From contig CM036760.1 in NCBI GenBank assembly GCA_020796225.1, positions 3,036,501 through 3,100,500 of the forward strand: a stretch of 64,000 bases of DNA, given 5' to 3'. Of the stretch, positions 1-11,700 are shown piece after piece. Source of the DNA: Arion vulgaris. Its lineage: Eukaryota; Mollusca; Gastropoda; Stylommatophora; Arionidae. Under the pieces are notes generated by a model that did not search any database, was not told the origin of the DNA, and worked only from the letters and a program-made list of their open reading frames with translations. The position numbers and the translations under genes were made by a program. The stretch's first letter is position 1; the number at the start of each line of letters is the position of its first letter.

Positions 1-57
1 TACATCCTCTAAATGTATTTGTGTAATAGAGGTCGTCCCTATATATGAGTGATTTTA

Positions 58-150
58 AGAACACAGCCAGCTAGCTCTGTAAGGCTATGCAATGGGTACC
101 ATTAGAAATACGAGTTCATGGTTCGAATCCTGTGTTTGGTAATATGTTTT
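58..150 (+). mobile_element. SINE-H fragment
   Basis: tRNA-like: aagctatgcaatgggtacc-type head and B box ggttcgaatcc at 120-130. Related to 26640-26910 (-). Confidence 0.55.
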
Positions 151-185
151 TTTTTCCGGTTGCCTCTAATACTTGTTCACTGTCT

Positions 186-289
186 AACTAGAACAAAATA
201 CAGAGAGTTGTAGAAGAATAGTATAACATATCTCTGTAACTAGAACAAGATACAGAGAGTTGTAGTAGAACAGTATAACATATCTCTGT
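186..289 (+). repeat. 52-bp tandem duplication
   Basis: Two copies starting aactagaacaa, with 4-5 differences. Confidence 0.93.
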
Positions 290-396
290 TGACACGTCAC
301 TTGATGATGATGAATCCGACGTCATAGGATTCTAGAAAATGTTGAACATATTTGCTTGTTTTTCTAGCTTTGTGGTATCATTAAACATATATTATT

Positions 397-520
397 TTAG
401 TTGTTCGATGCACATATTTAGTTGTTCGATGCACATATTTAGTTGTTCGATGCACATATTTAGTTGCGAAGCACATATTAGTTGTTGATGCACATATTTG
501 TTGTCGATGCAATTGTTTAG
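397..520 (+). repeat. 21-bp tandem array, about 6 copies
   Basis: Unit tttagttgttcgatgcacat plus a. The last copies are shortened, and a stray unit recurs at 758-781. Confidence 0.92.
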
Positions 521-837
521 TTTTTGCTATTTTGTTACATGCACATACTTTATTTTCTACTTTTGTTTTCGATAACTTATTACTTGTTGTTCGACATCAA
601 TTTAGCTATCTCGAGACATATTAGATTTGATGCTCATAAGAAGGTTGTTGATCAAGAAGACTTTCGATGCACATATGAAGATGGATGGCGTTTAGTTGTG
701 ATACAACTGCTGTTCGTTTGCACATATTTTATGTTACCTTTTAGTTTTTCGTGCACATGTTTAGTTGTTCGATGCACATAAATTTCAGTTAAGGGAAGAC
801 TACAGTAAAACTATGAGGCAATGGCGAAACACATTAT

Positions 838-945
838 GTAATTTGGTCGAAACGTTGCTGTAAATTGTTATAGTTTTTGTATTTTGTAAAACTACAGTAC
901 TTTATTTCTACATGTTTCGCCATAACTTTTAGTTACTTTAGTTCG
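838..945 (+). mobile_element. Penelope 3' end fragment
   Basis: ggtcgaaacgttgctg, gtattttgtaaaactacagt and catgtttcgcc match the 3' end at 14585-14658. Confidence 0.65.
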
Positions 946-1649
946 AAATCGCAAAGAGCCATCTCGGGAGACAATGGAGATTGATGACTCAGAAGAAGGT
1001 AGTGTTTAGTCAAGGAAGACTTAATAAAATATGAAGAATGGGAGGGCGTTTCATTATGATACAACTGCCAAGTTCCCATTGCCCACATGTATGTTACTTT
1101 GCGTCGTGCAGCATGCGAAGATGATGGCTCACATCTATCATAGTAGCAACCAATGCTTATTTGAACCTGATCCTCAAGTTTTTCGATGGTGGAACAACAG
1201 TTCTGCGTAAAAAATAATCAATGATTTCCTTATTTCGGCTAGTTGAGGACCAACTTTTTACGAAAATGAATATCAGCTTACACAGTGCCTTAAAACAAGC
1301 ACAAATCACACTAAGACACAGGCCTAAACACACTCCCCCTCCTTCAACACTTCTATAAGGAAGTAAATGGTGGAAGAGAAGAAGAAGGGCACCAACGTGA
1401 ACGTAGTCCTCACTGAGCTGTTGTGTAGCCACTATCTTTGAAGCAATTGTACAGTTTCTTAAATTGTGCGATAACAATGAAATCGTGGCAGAAAAGCTGT
1501 TGAATCTTACGAAAAGTTTCCATTTGAATATCGTTATGCTTTTGGAAAAACTTGATGCAAATATCATTGCTCAAGAAGTTGTTCCTTTTACCATTTTGCG
1601 AGAAATGGAAATTCTACATGTTTTATGCATCTATAGCTTAAGGGATTGT
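946..1649. other. No recognised feature
   Basis: Open frames on both strands here match no family I know, and the plus frame runs into SINE sequence. Confidence 0.45.
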
Positions 1650-2035
1650 GTGCTTGAACACAATCCAAGTGTACCTGGTTCAAACTCCACGGCAGGAAAG
1701 TTTGGAGGCAAGTTTGCTCGTATGGAAGTGGAGGTTTGGCGTGGGACTACCTACCCTACCCTGTAAAAACACTTTTAAATAACCCCTACCAAGTGCATGA
1801 GAGATTGCAGGGCCTTGGTTGTGGAGCAATGCCTCCTTGGAGGTGAAAGGAAATACAAGGAAAAATGAGATCGTTAGCTGCTGTTGTGGTCTCATGAGAA
1901 TGCGCTCTTCTTGGATGGTGAATAATAGAAAAAATTTGACGACTCGTTTACTGCTGTTGATGGTGACATCATGTAAATGACGACTCGTTTACTGCTGTTG
2001 ATGGTGACATCATGTAAATGATATGCTACGATTAA
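1650..2035 (+). mobile_element. SINE-A remnant with duplicated tail
   Basis: tacctggttcaaactccacg (B box region) near 1673. The tail unit gacgactcgtttactgctgt is present twice at 1938 and 1980 (period 42). Confidence 0.6.
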
Positions 2036-2170
2036 GGAGATCAAGAAAACGATGGAAAGATAACATTGAATTAGACATAGAAATTATGTATGAACAAATG
2101 GGAATGGCGTCTAAGAAAAGAGGTCAATAGAGATGTAATAACTGCAGCAATGAACCTCTAAGACTCAGAA
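2036..2170 (+). mobile_element. LINE C-terminal fragment
   Basis: Encodes LRRSRKRWKDNIE-like residues, a degraded GRPRKRW-type LINE end. Confidence 0.45.
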
Positions 2171-2319
2171 AGCTGAAGATGATGAACATAAAAGCTATTA
2201 CCTTAATTATCGAATCTAATGGTATTCATTTTTGTTTTTATGTTCTGCAACAGCTTGATAAAGAGCAGCATAAAATCAAGGAAAATTAAATATTTCGAAC
2301 ACGTCAATTAATATGAGTG

Positions 2320-2532
2320 CCTAGGGAAGATAATGTTGGATGGAATGGGGCCTGGTAGAAGAATGAGAGGAAGACCTAGACGATTATGGATGCAAGATGT
2401 CATTGACGATCTGAGAATGACTGCTGCTGACGCCGGCCAATTTGAACAGAACAGAGAGTTTTCCAAGACTGCTGTCATGGGAGCCAGGTTCTGGAAGGGA
2501 CAAGCTACTTGATGATACACGATGATGATGAA
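2320..2532 (+). mobile_element. LINE L3 3' fragment
   Basis: Encodes RMRGRPRRLWMQDVIDDLRM then TAADAGQ; ends in (GATG)n. Confidence 0.7.
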
Positions 2533-2671
2533 TAGTATTAATATGTACATTGAGCAATACCGTACTTATTATATTACCAACTAGCTAGCTTATATTAGTA
2601 TGTATACTGTTTTATTTTGCTGCATCCCTATTGATGTAGTGATAATTTGGTGTACAATAATATCTCTACAG

Positions 2672-2788
2672 AAACTGTGAAGAATGTTGGTGCTGCGGGT
2701 TTGGCTTTGCTCGTGCCAAAAGGCATTGATCGATTCCCCGATCCAGGGGTCAAGGTCAGAGGAACAATTGACGTCTGGTGGATTGTGC
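2672..2788 (+). CDS. KCC: KCC exon A
   Basis: The acceptor is tctctacag, and the first codon is split (G|AA). It encodes [17 protein letters not shown] through GTIDVWWIV, matching the start of the KCC cytosolic domain. The exon ends after the first base of a His codon, and the next bases are ATATCCTT, a minor-spliceosome AT-AC donor. No in-frame GT donor nearby would preserve the conserved VHDGG junction. Confidence 0.9.
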
Positions 2789-5700
2789 ATATCCTTGACT
2801 TGAATCAATTATTTCTCTATTATCATTTAGTTAGATAGTTTAGAAAACATCTTTGTTAAACTTCATAAACATTAACAATTATCACAATATTTCAAGATTT
2901 CTTTCTTCTTTTTCCTTTCTCTAGACATGTTTGATCTCACAGTGTCAGGATAAGTAGAGACTTTATAAATAGTGTGCACTTCATAAATGTAGTTTTTGTC
3001 TGGCTCTGTTATTTATGAGATCCACCTTTTACTTGGACAGCCTTTTGCTTTGTATCCACTGTATCAGAGTAGCATTGGAGGCGCACTGTCTTTTCGTAAT
3101 CAGCTTATGTGGCCGAACCATTTAATTTGTTGTTTCTTGATGAAGCTCAGTACTGATGTTGTACCTACTGTTTTTCCTGATGTCTTTGTTTCTCAGCCGG
3201 TCTCTTCTTAATACTCCTAGCATTCTGTGTATACACTTCATCTTTGTCATGACTAGTTTTCTTCTATCATTTGATGTCAGCATCCAGGTTTGACACTGAT
3301 AGCATAATGTTGAGAGAAAGATTGTGTTGTACAATACTACTTAGTATTCATGTGACATCTTGCATTTACAAGTACAATACTACTTTAGTATTCATGGTGA
3401 CATGCTTGCATTTCACAATTGGTGCATTTTGTGTTATGATTTGACTTGCCTGATTGCATCTATGTTGGGTTTCATTAGTTCAATTTACATTAGCTGAAAA
3501 ACTGATATAAAAATTAGTTCATTTCATAAAGCATTTATTATAAAGTGGTGATATAGCTATTGTAGAGCTTTTTACAGGTCTTTCCAGTACTGCTCTCTTT
3601 ATGACTTAGACCTTCCAGAATTATAATAACTTGAACATCGACGCGGATGGGATCTGCAGACTGGAGACATCAATTGGAACATCAATGAACAGGAAGCCCT
3701 TGCGAGAACGGATACAATTTGTGTATGTCTAGCCATGTATTAGAACTATCAGCATGCATTGCTTTCAGTTCTGATTAAGGAGAATGATCAAATATTAGAT
3801 CCTCCTAAAGTACAGTGGAGTTTGTTCTGTTAACTAAATATTCAAATACTCTTATATAAATGAGTTTTCTTCATCTTCTAGTTTGCACTTGTTCGGATCA
3901 ATCACTTTAACTCCGTGTGCACCACACGCCGCACTACGTGCCTTTTGTTGGACACCTATTGTTCGATACCTCCAGAAGCCACACTAAGGGGCTTTTCCAC
4001 TAACAACTCTTTTAGTATTATATTTCAAGTGTTCTTATATCAGAGCTATTTATTAGTCCATTTTTCGTTCCACTAAATTTCTTTTAGTTTCTGGTATATA
4101 TTCTTTCATAAAATAACATATGTTTTCGTTGCTTAAATGTTGTCACCTGTATATTCTTCTCCATCGCTCTTCCTGCCCCTGATATTTTATTAGATTAGCA
4201 GACCTCTCTTACTCTCTCTCGCGATCTCAGATTAGCAGACATGAGACCTCGGCAAAGGCTGTGGTGCAATCCATGTCCTCGGCTGCTCCGTAGAGTTTGG
4301 TTTTTATTGAATTGTTTGTTGATGCTCTGTTGGGTTCCTCAACATTATTTATATATACGTTGCGCATGAACGCAATTTATGAGTAATATGTTATTTATTT
4401 ATTGATAGAACCATCATCATTGCACTTCAGTGAGTAACCATGTGTGCTCCAATATCTTTCTAATATTTATCGAGTAATATTTTGCAATGCATGAACACTG
4501 ATACAACCCTACACATCGATAGTTAAAAACATTATGTACATGTAACTTCTAAATTTGTTGTCACATGTCCAGAGTCTGAATATGAATATTTGATGCTTTT
4601 ATGAAAGAATGTTTCCTGTGACACTTTGGGTTATTATTGGGATGGCTTCCTCTCCACTGTCTCTCAATTTCATTATGTCTTGATTTCTGTATGCGTAGAC
4701 TGGGATTCTTGTCCAAGCATTCTTCTCTACTTCTTGCCAGTAATTCATCAGTCATTTCCTGCTTTACTGTAATATCCTGGAAGTTATTGATATATTTGGT
4801 TTATTCACCCGACTCAACTCATGGTCTTCCTAACTCAGGCTTTTTTCATTCCTTTTTCATTCCAACTAGTGTTCCTTTCTTCTAATATTTTTTATGTCTA
4901 TTCCTTTTTCCCATTAAAATATGTTTATGTTTAGATATTGTCCACTTTTTCAAAACTATTTCGTTGTTACACGTGTACTAGTCAATAGTGCACAGTGTTT
5001 TTATTTTTATTTCTGAGATTCCTTAACTATTCTGACATGATGGAGGTCTGCTGATGTTGCTGCCATTTTTGCTGCGACAGGAGAGAACTTGGAAGAATTG
5101 CAAGCTGAGGATATTCACTGTTGCTCGTATCCTTTTTCGTATCATTATATTTAATTACATCAGTTGTAGAGGTGGTTGAACTGTCATTTAACAGTTAATA
5201 ACGAATCATTAATGAAGCTCGAGTGGTTATCAGGGGTCAGGGCCGTGCAGTATATTTTCTCAGTATGATGCAAGTCTTCGAAATGCCGCTCCTTAAATCT
5301 TTTTTCTTTAAAATAACCTTCAATTGTAATATTGATTTTGCTGCTTATGCCGCCCCATTACGTACCGCCTGATGCGGCGGCTTCTCTGTATCGATACCAC
5401 GGTACGGCCCTATCAGGAACCATGGGGTGTAAAGAAAGGCATCACTGTTAACTGCCAAGCATGTCGTAAAAGGCGGCTAAGGATGTTGGTTGTGGGCTAG
5501 CTACCCACATCGTAAAACACAATAGATAGCTACAGAAACCACAAACAAGAAAATGCATTTCTAACCACTCGTGGAAGAAGACGTACACCGTAAGGTCCAG
5601 ATATAATGACCAATAATAAAAAACTGTGTATATCCATCTGGAGCACAGGTCTTCAACAAACCTTTGCCCTTTTTCACGAGACATTTTTAAATATTTACAT

Positions 5701-8700
5701 TTCTTAATCACAACAATATTCATATCGAATACTCTTCTCTGTGTACCTTTTATTTTGTCTTGCATTCTTACTCTTTTCTTGTGGGTCCCAGAACAAGACC
5801 CGTCTTGCTATACTGTTTACTTATATTCTTAATTTAGGAACTATCCAGCGCCATATAAATCTCCTGATATGTTATGGTATGTTATATTGTGGTATGTTAT
5901 GTTATGCTATCGACATTATGGCACATTTTACATTCCCATGCGTGCTCTGTTCTATGCTGCAGCAGCCACCCTAATTGATTAGTATACCTTCTCTCTCTCT
6001 CTCTACCACAAAGACGATACTGTCTTCACTTAAGCTCTGGTGTGTATACTGTTCTTATCATGATTTTCTCATTAGTAATTGTTTCCATAACTTGTGTTTG
6101 TTAGAAACTGAGGACAACTCAATTCAAATGAAGAAAGACTTACAGACATACTTGTACCAACTTCGTATAGAAGCCGATGTTGATGTGGTTGAAATGGTAT
6201 GTACTGTACACATTTCTCGTCTACAATTACCAATATATAGATACATCTACATGTTTTAATTCATGTTGATAAAGTTTAGTTTATTTATGAATAATAATAA
6301 AAGTAATACTATAGACAAAGATGCAGCATAGACAAGGAAAATAGGGAGTTGTTAGTTAACGACATGCAAGTCAAAGATGCAGCATAGACAAGGAAAATAG
6401 GGAGCTAGTTAACGACATGCAAGTCAATGATGCAGCATAGACAAGGAAAATAGGGACTTGTTGGTTAACGACATGCAAGCATCGTCAGCGGCAGTGAGGG
6501 ACGGTTAAATAAAAAGAATAAAAATAACACCACTTATAGAGACAAAATAGAGCGCAGAGTGCAGAAAGACCATCCTAGGAATCAACTTCAATCTCTAAAT
6601 ACTCACCTGCAGTGCAGACAAAAAAGAAGGAAGAAGACTGGGAGGGGGAGCAAAAGGAGGAAGAACGAGGAAGAAGCTAGAAATAACAAATAACGGGAAA
6701 GAGGAAGAAGAATAAGAAAAAAAATACGTTTAAATAGAAAAAGAAAAAGGAGGAGAAAAAGAAAGAACAAATAACGAAAAACGAAAAGATGAAAAATAGG
6801 GAAAAATATAAAAAGAGAAAAAAGTAGGAAAACATGACGTAGGAAGAGAAAAAGAAGAAGTAAACGAAGATAAAGAAGGAAGAAATGAAGTAGATTAAAA
6901 AGAAAAAGAAGAAGAAAGACATAACGAAGAAGAAAAAAAAGAAGAGGAGGTCGGATAGAAATGGGAAAAAGAACTTAGAAAAGAAGAAATGACAGAGAAA
7001 GATGAAAAGAAAAAGAGAGAGAGAAAATTGAAAACGTAGAAGAGAAGAAATAGAAATGACTTAGCAATAGAATAAACAAAAAATACATAAATAAGGAAGA
7101 AGAAGAAAAAAACGGAGAAGACGATGACACGAAAGAAAACGACAACGATCAAGCCAAGTTAATGATGATTCTGTCTTGTGATCCTTTCAGAGCACTACAG
7201 ATATATCAGCATATACGTATGAGAGAACCCTGATGATGGAACAGAGGACAGATCTATTGAGTAAAATCAAACAACAGCAAGAAGAGGTAAGACATTGATC
7301 GTGCCCGTTTCTAATAACAACAGCAAGAAGAGGTAAGACATTGATCGTGCCCGTTTCTAATAACAACAGCAAGAAGAGGTAAGACAATGATCGTGCCCGT
7401 TTCTAATGACAACAGCAAGAAGAGGTAAGACAATGATCGTGCTTGTTTCTAATGATAACAGCAAGAAGATGTAAGACATTGATCGTACTTGTTTCTAATA
7501 ACAACAACAAGAAGAGGTAAGACATTGATTGTGCCAGTTTCTAATGACAACAGCAAGAAGATGTAAGACATTGATCGTGCTTGTTTCTAATGAGATGAAT
7601 AGTTAACATGACTTTGCTCTGAGAGCTGTAGTTGTTAGGGAACTCTCTTCTTATACTTTCTGGTCTGGGTACTTCTTCTTTGAAAACTCCATATCGACCA
7701 CTTGTTAACCACTCTGTGTGATTTGTATGTGATCTGAGCTTAAGAGCCTTTTACGTTGTGTCAGTTATGGGCCCACAAGTATCCTATTTCTACGATGCTT
7801 TTTTAACTAGGATAACTTTCCATAGGTTCACATCAGTCGTCTGTTACGACATGTCTTGTAGGTCGCACTGTTACAATTAGGTTCACATCAGTCGTCTGTT
7901 ACGACATGTCTTGTAGGTCGCACTGTTACACATCAGTCGTCTGTTACGACATGTCTTGTAGGTTGCAGTGTTACACATCAGTCGTCTGTTACGACATGTC
8001 TTGTAGGTCGCACTGTTACAATTAGGTTCACATCAGTCGTCTGTTACGACATGTCTTGTAGGTCGCACTGTTACACATCAGTCGTCTGTTACGACATGTC
8101 TTGTAGGTTGCAGTGTTACACATCAGTCGTCTGTTACGACATGTCTTGTAGGTGGCAGTGTTACAATTAGGTTAACATCAGTCGTCTGTTACGACATGTC
8201 TTGTAGGTCGCACTGTTACACATCAGTCGTCTGTTACGACATGTCTTGTACAGATATTCACATCATCGTTCTGATGTGGACAGGACATGATCTTTGGTAA
8301 AATCAAACAACGTAAAAGGTAGACATCATCGTCTGTTAAACAAATGTCTGAGAGTTGACAGTGTTCGCATCCAGCAGAGTTAGACATGTCGTGCCGTTCT
8401 ATGACAAACGAGTGTTAAGACATCAGTCGTCTTGGTTAGTTACATGACTTGCCTAGGCTTAGTTGTTAGAATCTGTTCATCTTTCTGGTCTGGTTACGCA
8501 TGCCTTGATCAAGTCGACACTGTTACCACTCGTCGTCTGTGTGACTGAGATGCCTTTAGTTGCCAGTTATGCCTACAGTCATCCTTTTTACGATGTTTTT
8601 TGTAAGGTAGGATAATTCATAGGTTCACATCAGTCGTCTGTTACGACATGCCTTGTAAGTGGCAGTGTTACAATTGTTTGCTTCCCTTGGAACCCTGGCG

Positions 8701-11700
8701 CCACATGGACGTTGTCTGGGTTCAATTCCATAGTGGACTTTGAATGTTTTTTCCGACCGTAACGGCTCTCATGTCAAACCATCCTTAAATAGATACCAGG
8801 TAAACCACTGATAAGTAACGGTAACCCCCATTAGGTTGTGACACATCACCCATCGTGTGCCGACGAGTCAAGGAAACAAAACATACTTGCCAATAAACCT
8901 CATGGTATTAAAAATGATTACTTTACTTACTTTACTTTACTTTTGGACAGTGAGATCTATTCTTACCGTTCGCAAAAATCCACGGAGACAAATGAGCATC
9001 ATAGATAATCGTATTTGTAATATTAAGAAGTCTCAGTGACGTAGAAGTGCTTGTCTCTCGTGCCAAAGATATCTGGATTTTTTTATAATAAAGATATTTT
9101 TGTCGGAATTTTATTTTTAATCTTTTCTAATAAATTTTGCCTGGCATCACTTTCCAGCCTGCTCTCCTCGATTTGGAACTAATGACAGTCTTGAGAAGGA
9201 GATCGGAGCAATTATGGACGTGTCCGATGTGCGATGTAGATGGTCCTCAAATAAACATTGAACAATGAACTTTACTTTTACTTCCCTGTAAAACAGAAGT
9301 TTGAAAACATGTTATTCAAATTAGTGACCTGGAAAAACCGCCTAATTGGAAAATAAAATAAAATATGTTACCTCCTAGCACAGGAGAAAGAATTTGAAAG
9401 ATGTCTATAGGTGCTTCGATCTCCTTCTCAATATCTCCAACAGTGTCCAGCGACTGACCGTACCAGTTCGATTTTGATTGATGAGCCTACTTATATACCT
9501 TTTGCGCTGTTCTTTTCTTGCTACTCCAATCTTCAAACCCAGCTCTTTTGGGGGTTTTTTTCGATCCAGAAGCACTTGAGCTTTTCAGCTCTTCGGCTCG
9601 GTGCCATGGACATCGTAACCCTTCGGTTCGGTGCCACGAACACCGTAAATCTGGAGAACCTGTGACTGTTTCTGCCAGCCCGCGGAATTGAACCCGCACT
9701 CACAGAGGGCTTGTCACCCGTCGTTCAACGCGCTACGAACACGCTGGGCAGGCGGACAGTGTTAGATTTAACCCATAACCTTCTTGTGTCCAAGTCAGTA
9801 GACGAATGCTTATGCATTACGGTAATCCATCCTACTAGTGTAGTGAAAAATGCAAATCGTGGCATATCCTTATGCGGGACGTTACCATCAACCACAGTAA
9901 ACGAGTTGTCGATTTTCTAGGCACCATTTATACATTCAGTGGTTTGTCATTGCTTTCTGAACGGTGAGGTCTATTTTTACCGTTCGTAAAATTTCACGGA
10001 AATGAATTTTCTTCCAAACTGCTTGTCGTGGTGTTTTGAACCATGTACGCTTGTGTATGATCGAGCTCACTACCGCTTTTAAGCTACAGACGCCCACATA
10101 GTGTGTAATACGAATGTTTATAAGAAATATTGTATAATTGTGTTTTATTGTTGAGCAAGAGAATATCTAGTAAATTTCTCAAAATAGTAGCAATTATATG
10201 GAAGCTATTTCCAGTAATGGTAGTGCAAAACCCTTATATGCTACTTCTAATTTCTTGTCAGAATTTCGGTAACACTTTGCGAGTACCAACAATTACCTGT
10301 CAACATACAGAAGAAATGATATCGATCTATGGAGATCAACCAGAGATCGATGGATATCTAGTTTACTTACCAGTAAGACGCTTTAAGCTTTGTTGATAAC
10401 AGCAAAAACCGTGAGTTTTCACGATTGTATAGTTCATTGATTTAGAGCCAGATTATTCGGTTTTATTCTTGATATATTTGTATTTATTGCTGGTTGATAC
10501 GGTACTATTGTATTGTTGTCTTTATATTCTCTCTCTCTACTACTTTTCACACTACAGTTTATAACACTATCTTATTGTTTTGTTAGATACAGTTTAGTAT
10601 ACCGGTATCTTATTGTTTTGTTATGATACAGTTTAGTATACCGGTATCTTATTATTTTGTTATGATACAGTTTAGTATACCGGTATCTTATTATTTTGTT
10701 ATGATACAGTTTAGTATACCGGTATCTTATTGTTTTGTTATGATACAGTTTAGTATACCGGTATCTTATTATTTTGTTATGATACAGTTTAGTATACCGG
10801 TATCTTATTATTTTGTTATGATACAGTTTAGTATACCGGTATCTTATTATTTTGTTATGATACAGTTTAGTATACCGGTATCTTATTATTTTGTTATGAT
10901 ACAGTTTAGTATACCGGTATCTTATTATTTTGTTATGATACAGTTTAGTATACCGGTATCTTATTATTTTGTTATGATATAGTTTAGTATACCGGTATCT
11001 TATTATTTTGTTATGATATAGTTTAGTATACCGGTATCTTATTATTTTGTTATGATACAGTTTAGTATACCGGTATCTTATTATTTTGTTATGATACAGT
11101 TTAGTATACCGGTATCTTATTATTTTGTTATGATACAGTTTAGTATACCGGTATCTTATTATTTTGTTATGATACAGTTTAGTATACCGGTATCTTATTA
11201 TTTTGTTATGATACAGTTTAGTATACCGGTATCTTATTATTTTGTTATGATATTCCCTTAATCCGTACATTGCCTTCGTTTTGTTTTCTTTATGCCTGTC
11301 CACGATATCAGACCCGTTGTCACTAAATGTTCTAAATATTCTCTTCGCATTATATTTATGAAGAACCTTAATTGTGTAATTTTTATTCTTCTGATACCGT
11401 TTCTTTGTGTGCATGCCTGTTTTCAAACATCATCGTTTGTTTTCTTCGCTGTCCATGAAATTTTCCGCATTCTTCTGTAAAAGCACATCTCTGTGGCTTC
11501 CAACGATCTTATTGATTGCTTGCTCAGTGTCCAGTATTCGCTGCCATACAGAAGTAGTGGTTCAATGTAGCACTTAGTAAGTTATAGTAGATTCGCTGTA
11601 CATAAAACATTGACAATGTTATTTTAAACGCAGATTATAACAAACATGGTGTTAGTGTGCCTATACTGAGAATTTAAAACTAAATTACGAATTTTCAATT

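Larger units (their letters stand above)
7665..8715 (-). mobile_element. SINE-B copy with internal tandem expansion
   Basis: Begins cttcttctttgaaaactccatatcgacc and ends near the block gcgccacatgg at 8700, the two ends of the SINE-B family seen at 53211-53472, 42205-42466 and 38636-38905. Its middle is expanded into the 7826-8250 array. 8250-8650 is a degraded second copy of 7200-7900. Confidence 0.7.

Noticed and set aside
1157..1766. Frames on both strands near the left edge considered as KCC upstream exons
   Set aside because: No SLC12 similarity; the + frame runs into SINE-A sequence.
6677..7152. Phe/Ser-rich membrane-like proteins on the - strand
   Set aside because: Reverse complement of a polypurine tract; no conserved motif and not codon-like.
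10130..10396. 88-codon frame considered as the missing KCC linker exon
   Set aside because: No KCC-like residues, and no acceptor/donor pair gives the required phases.
10572..11426. 284-codon open frame on the - strand
   Set aside because: It is the 39-bp tandem array read as 13 codons without stops; the + strand is equally open.
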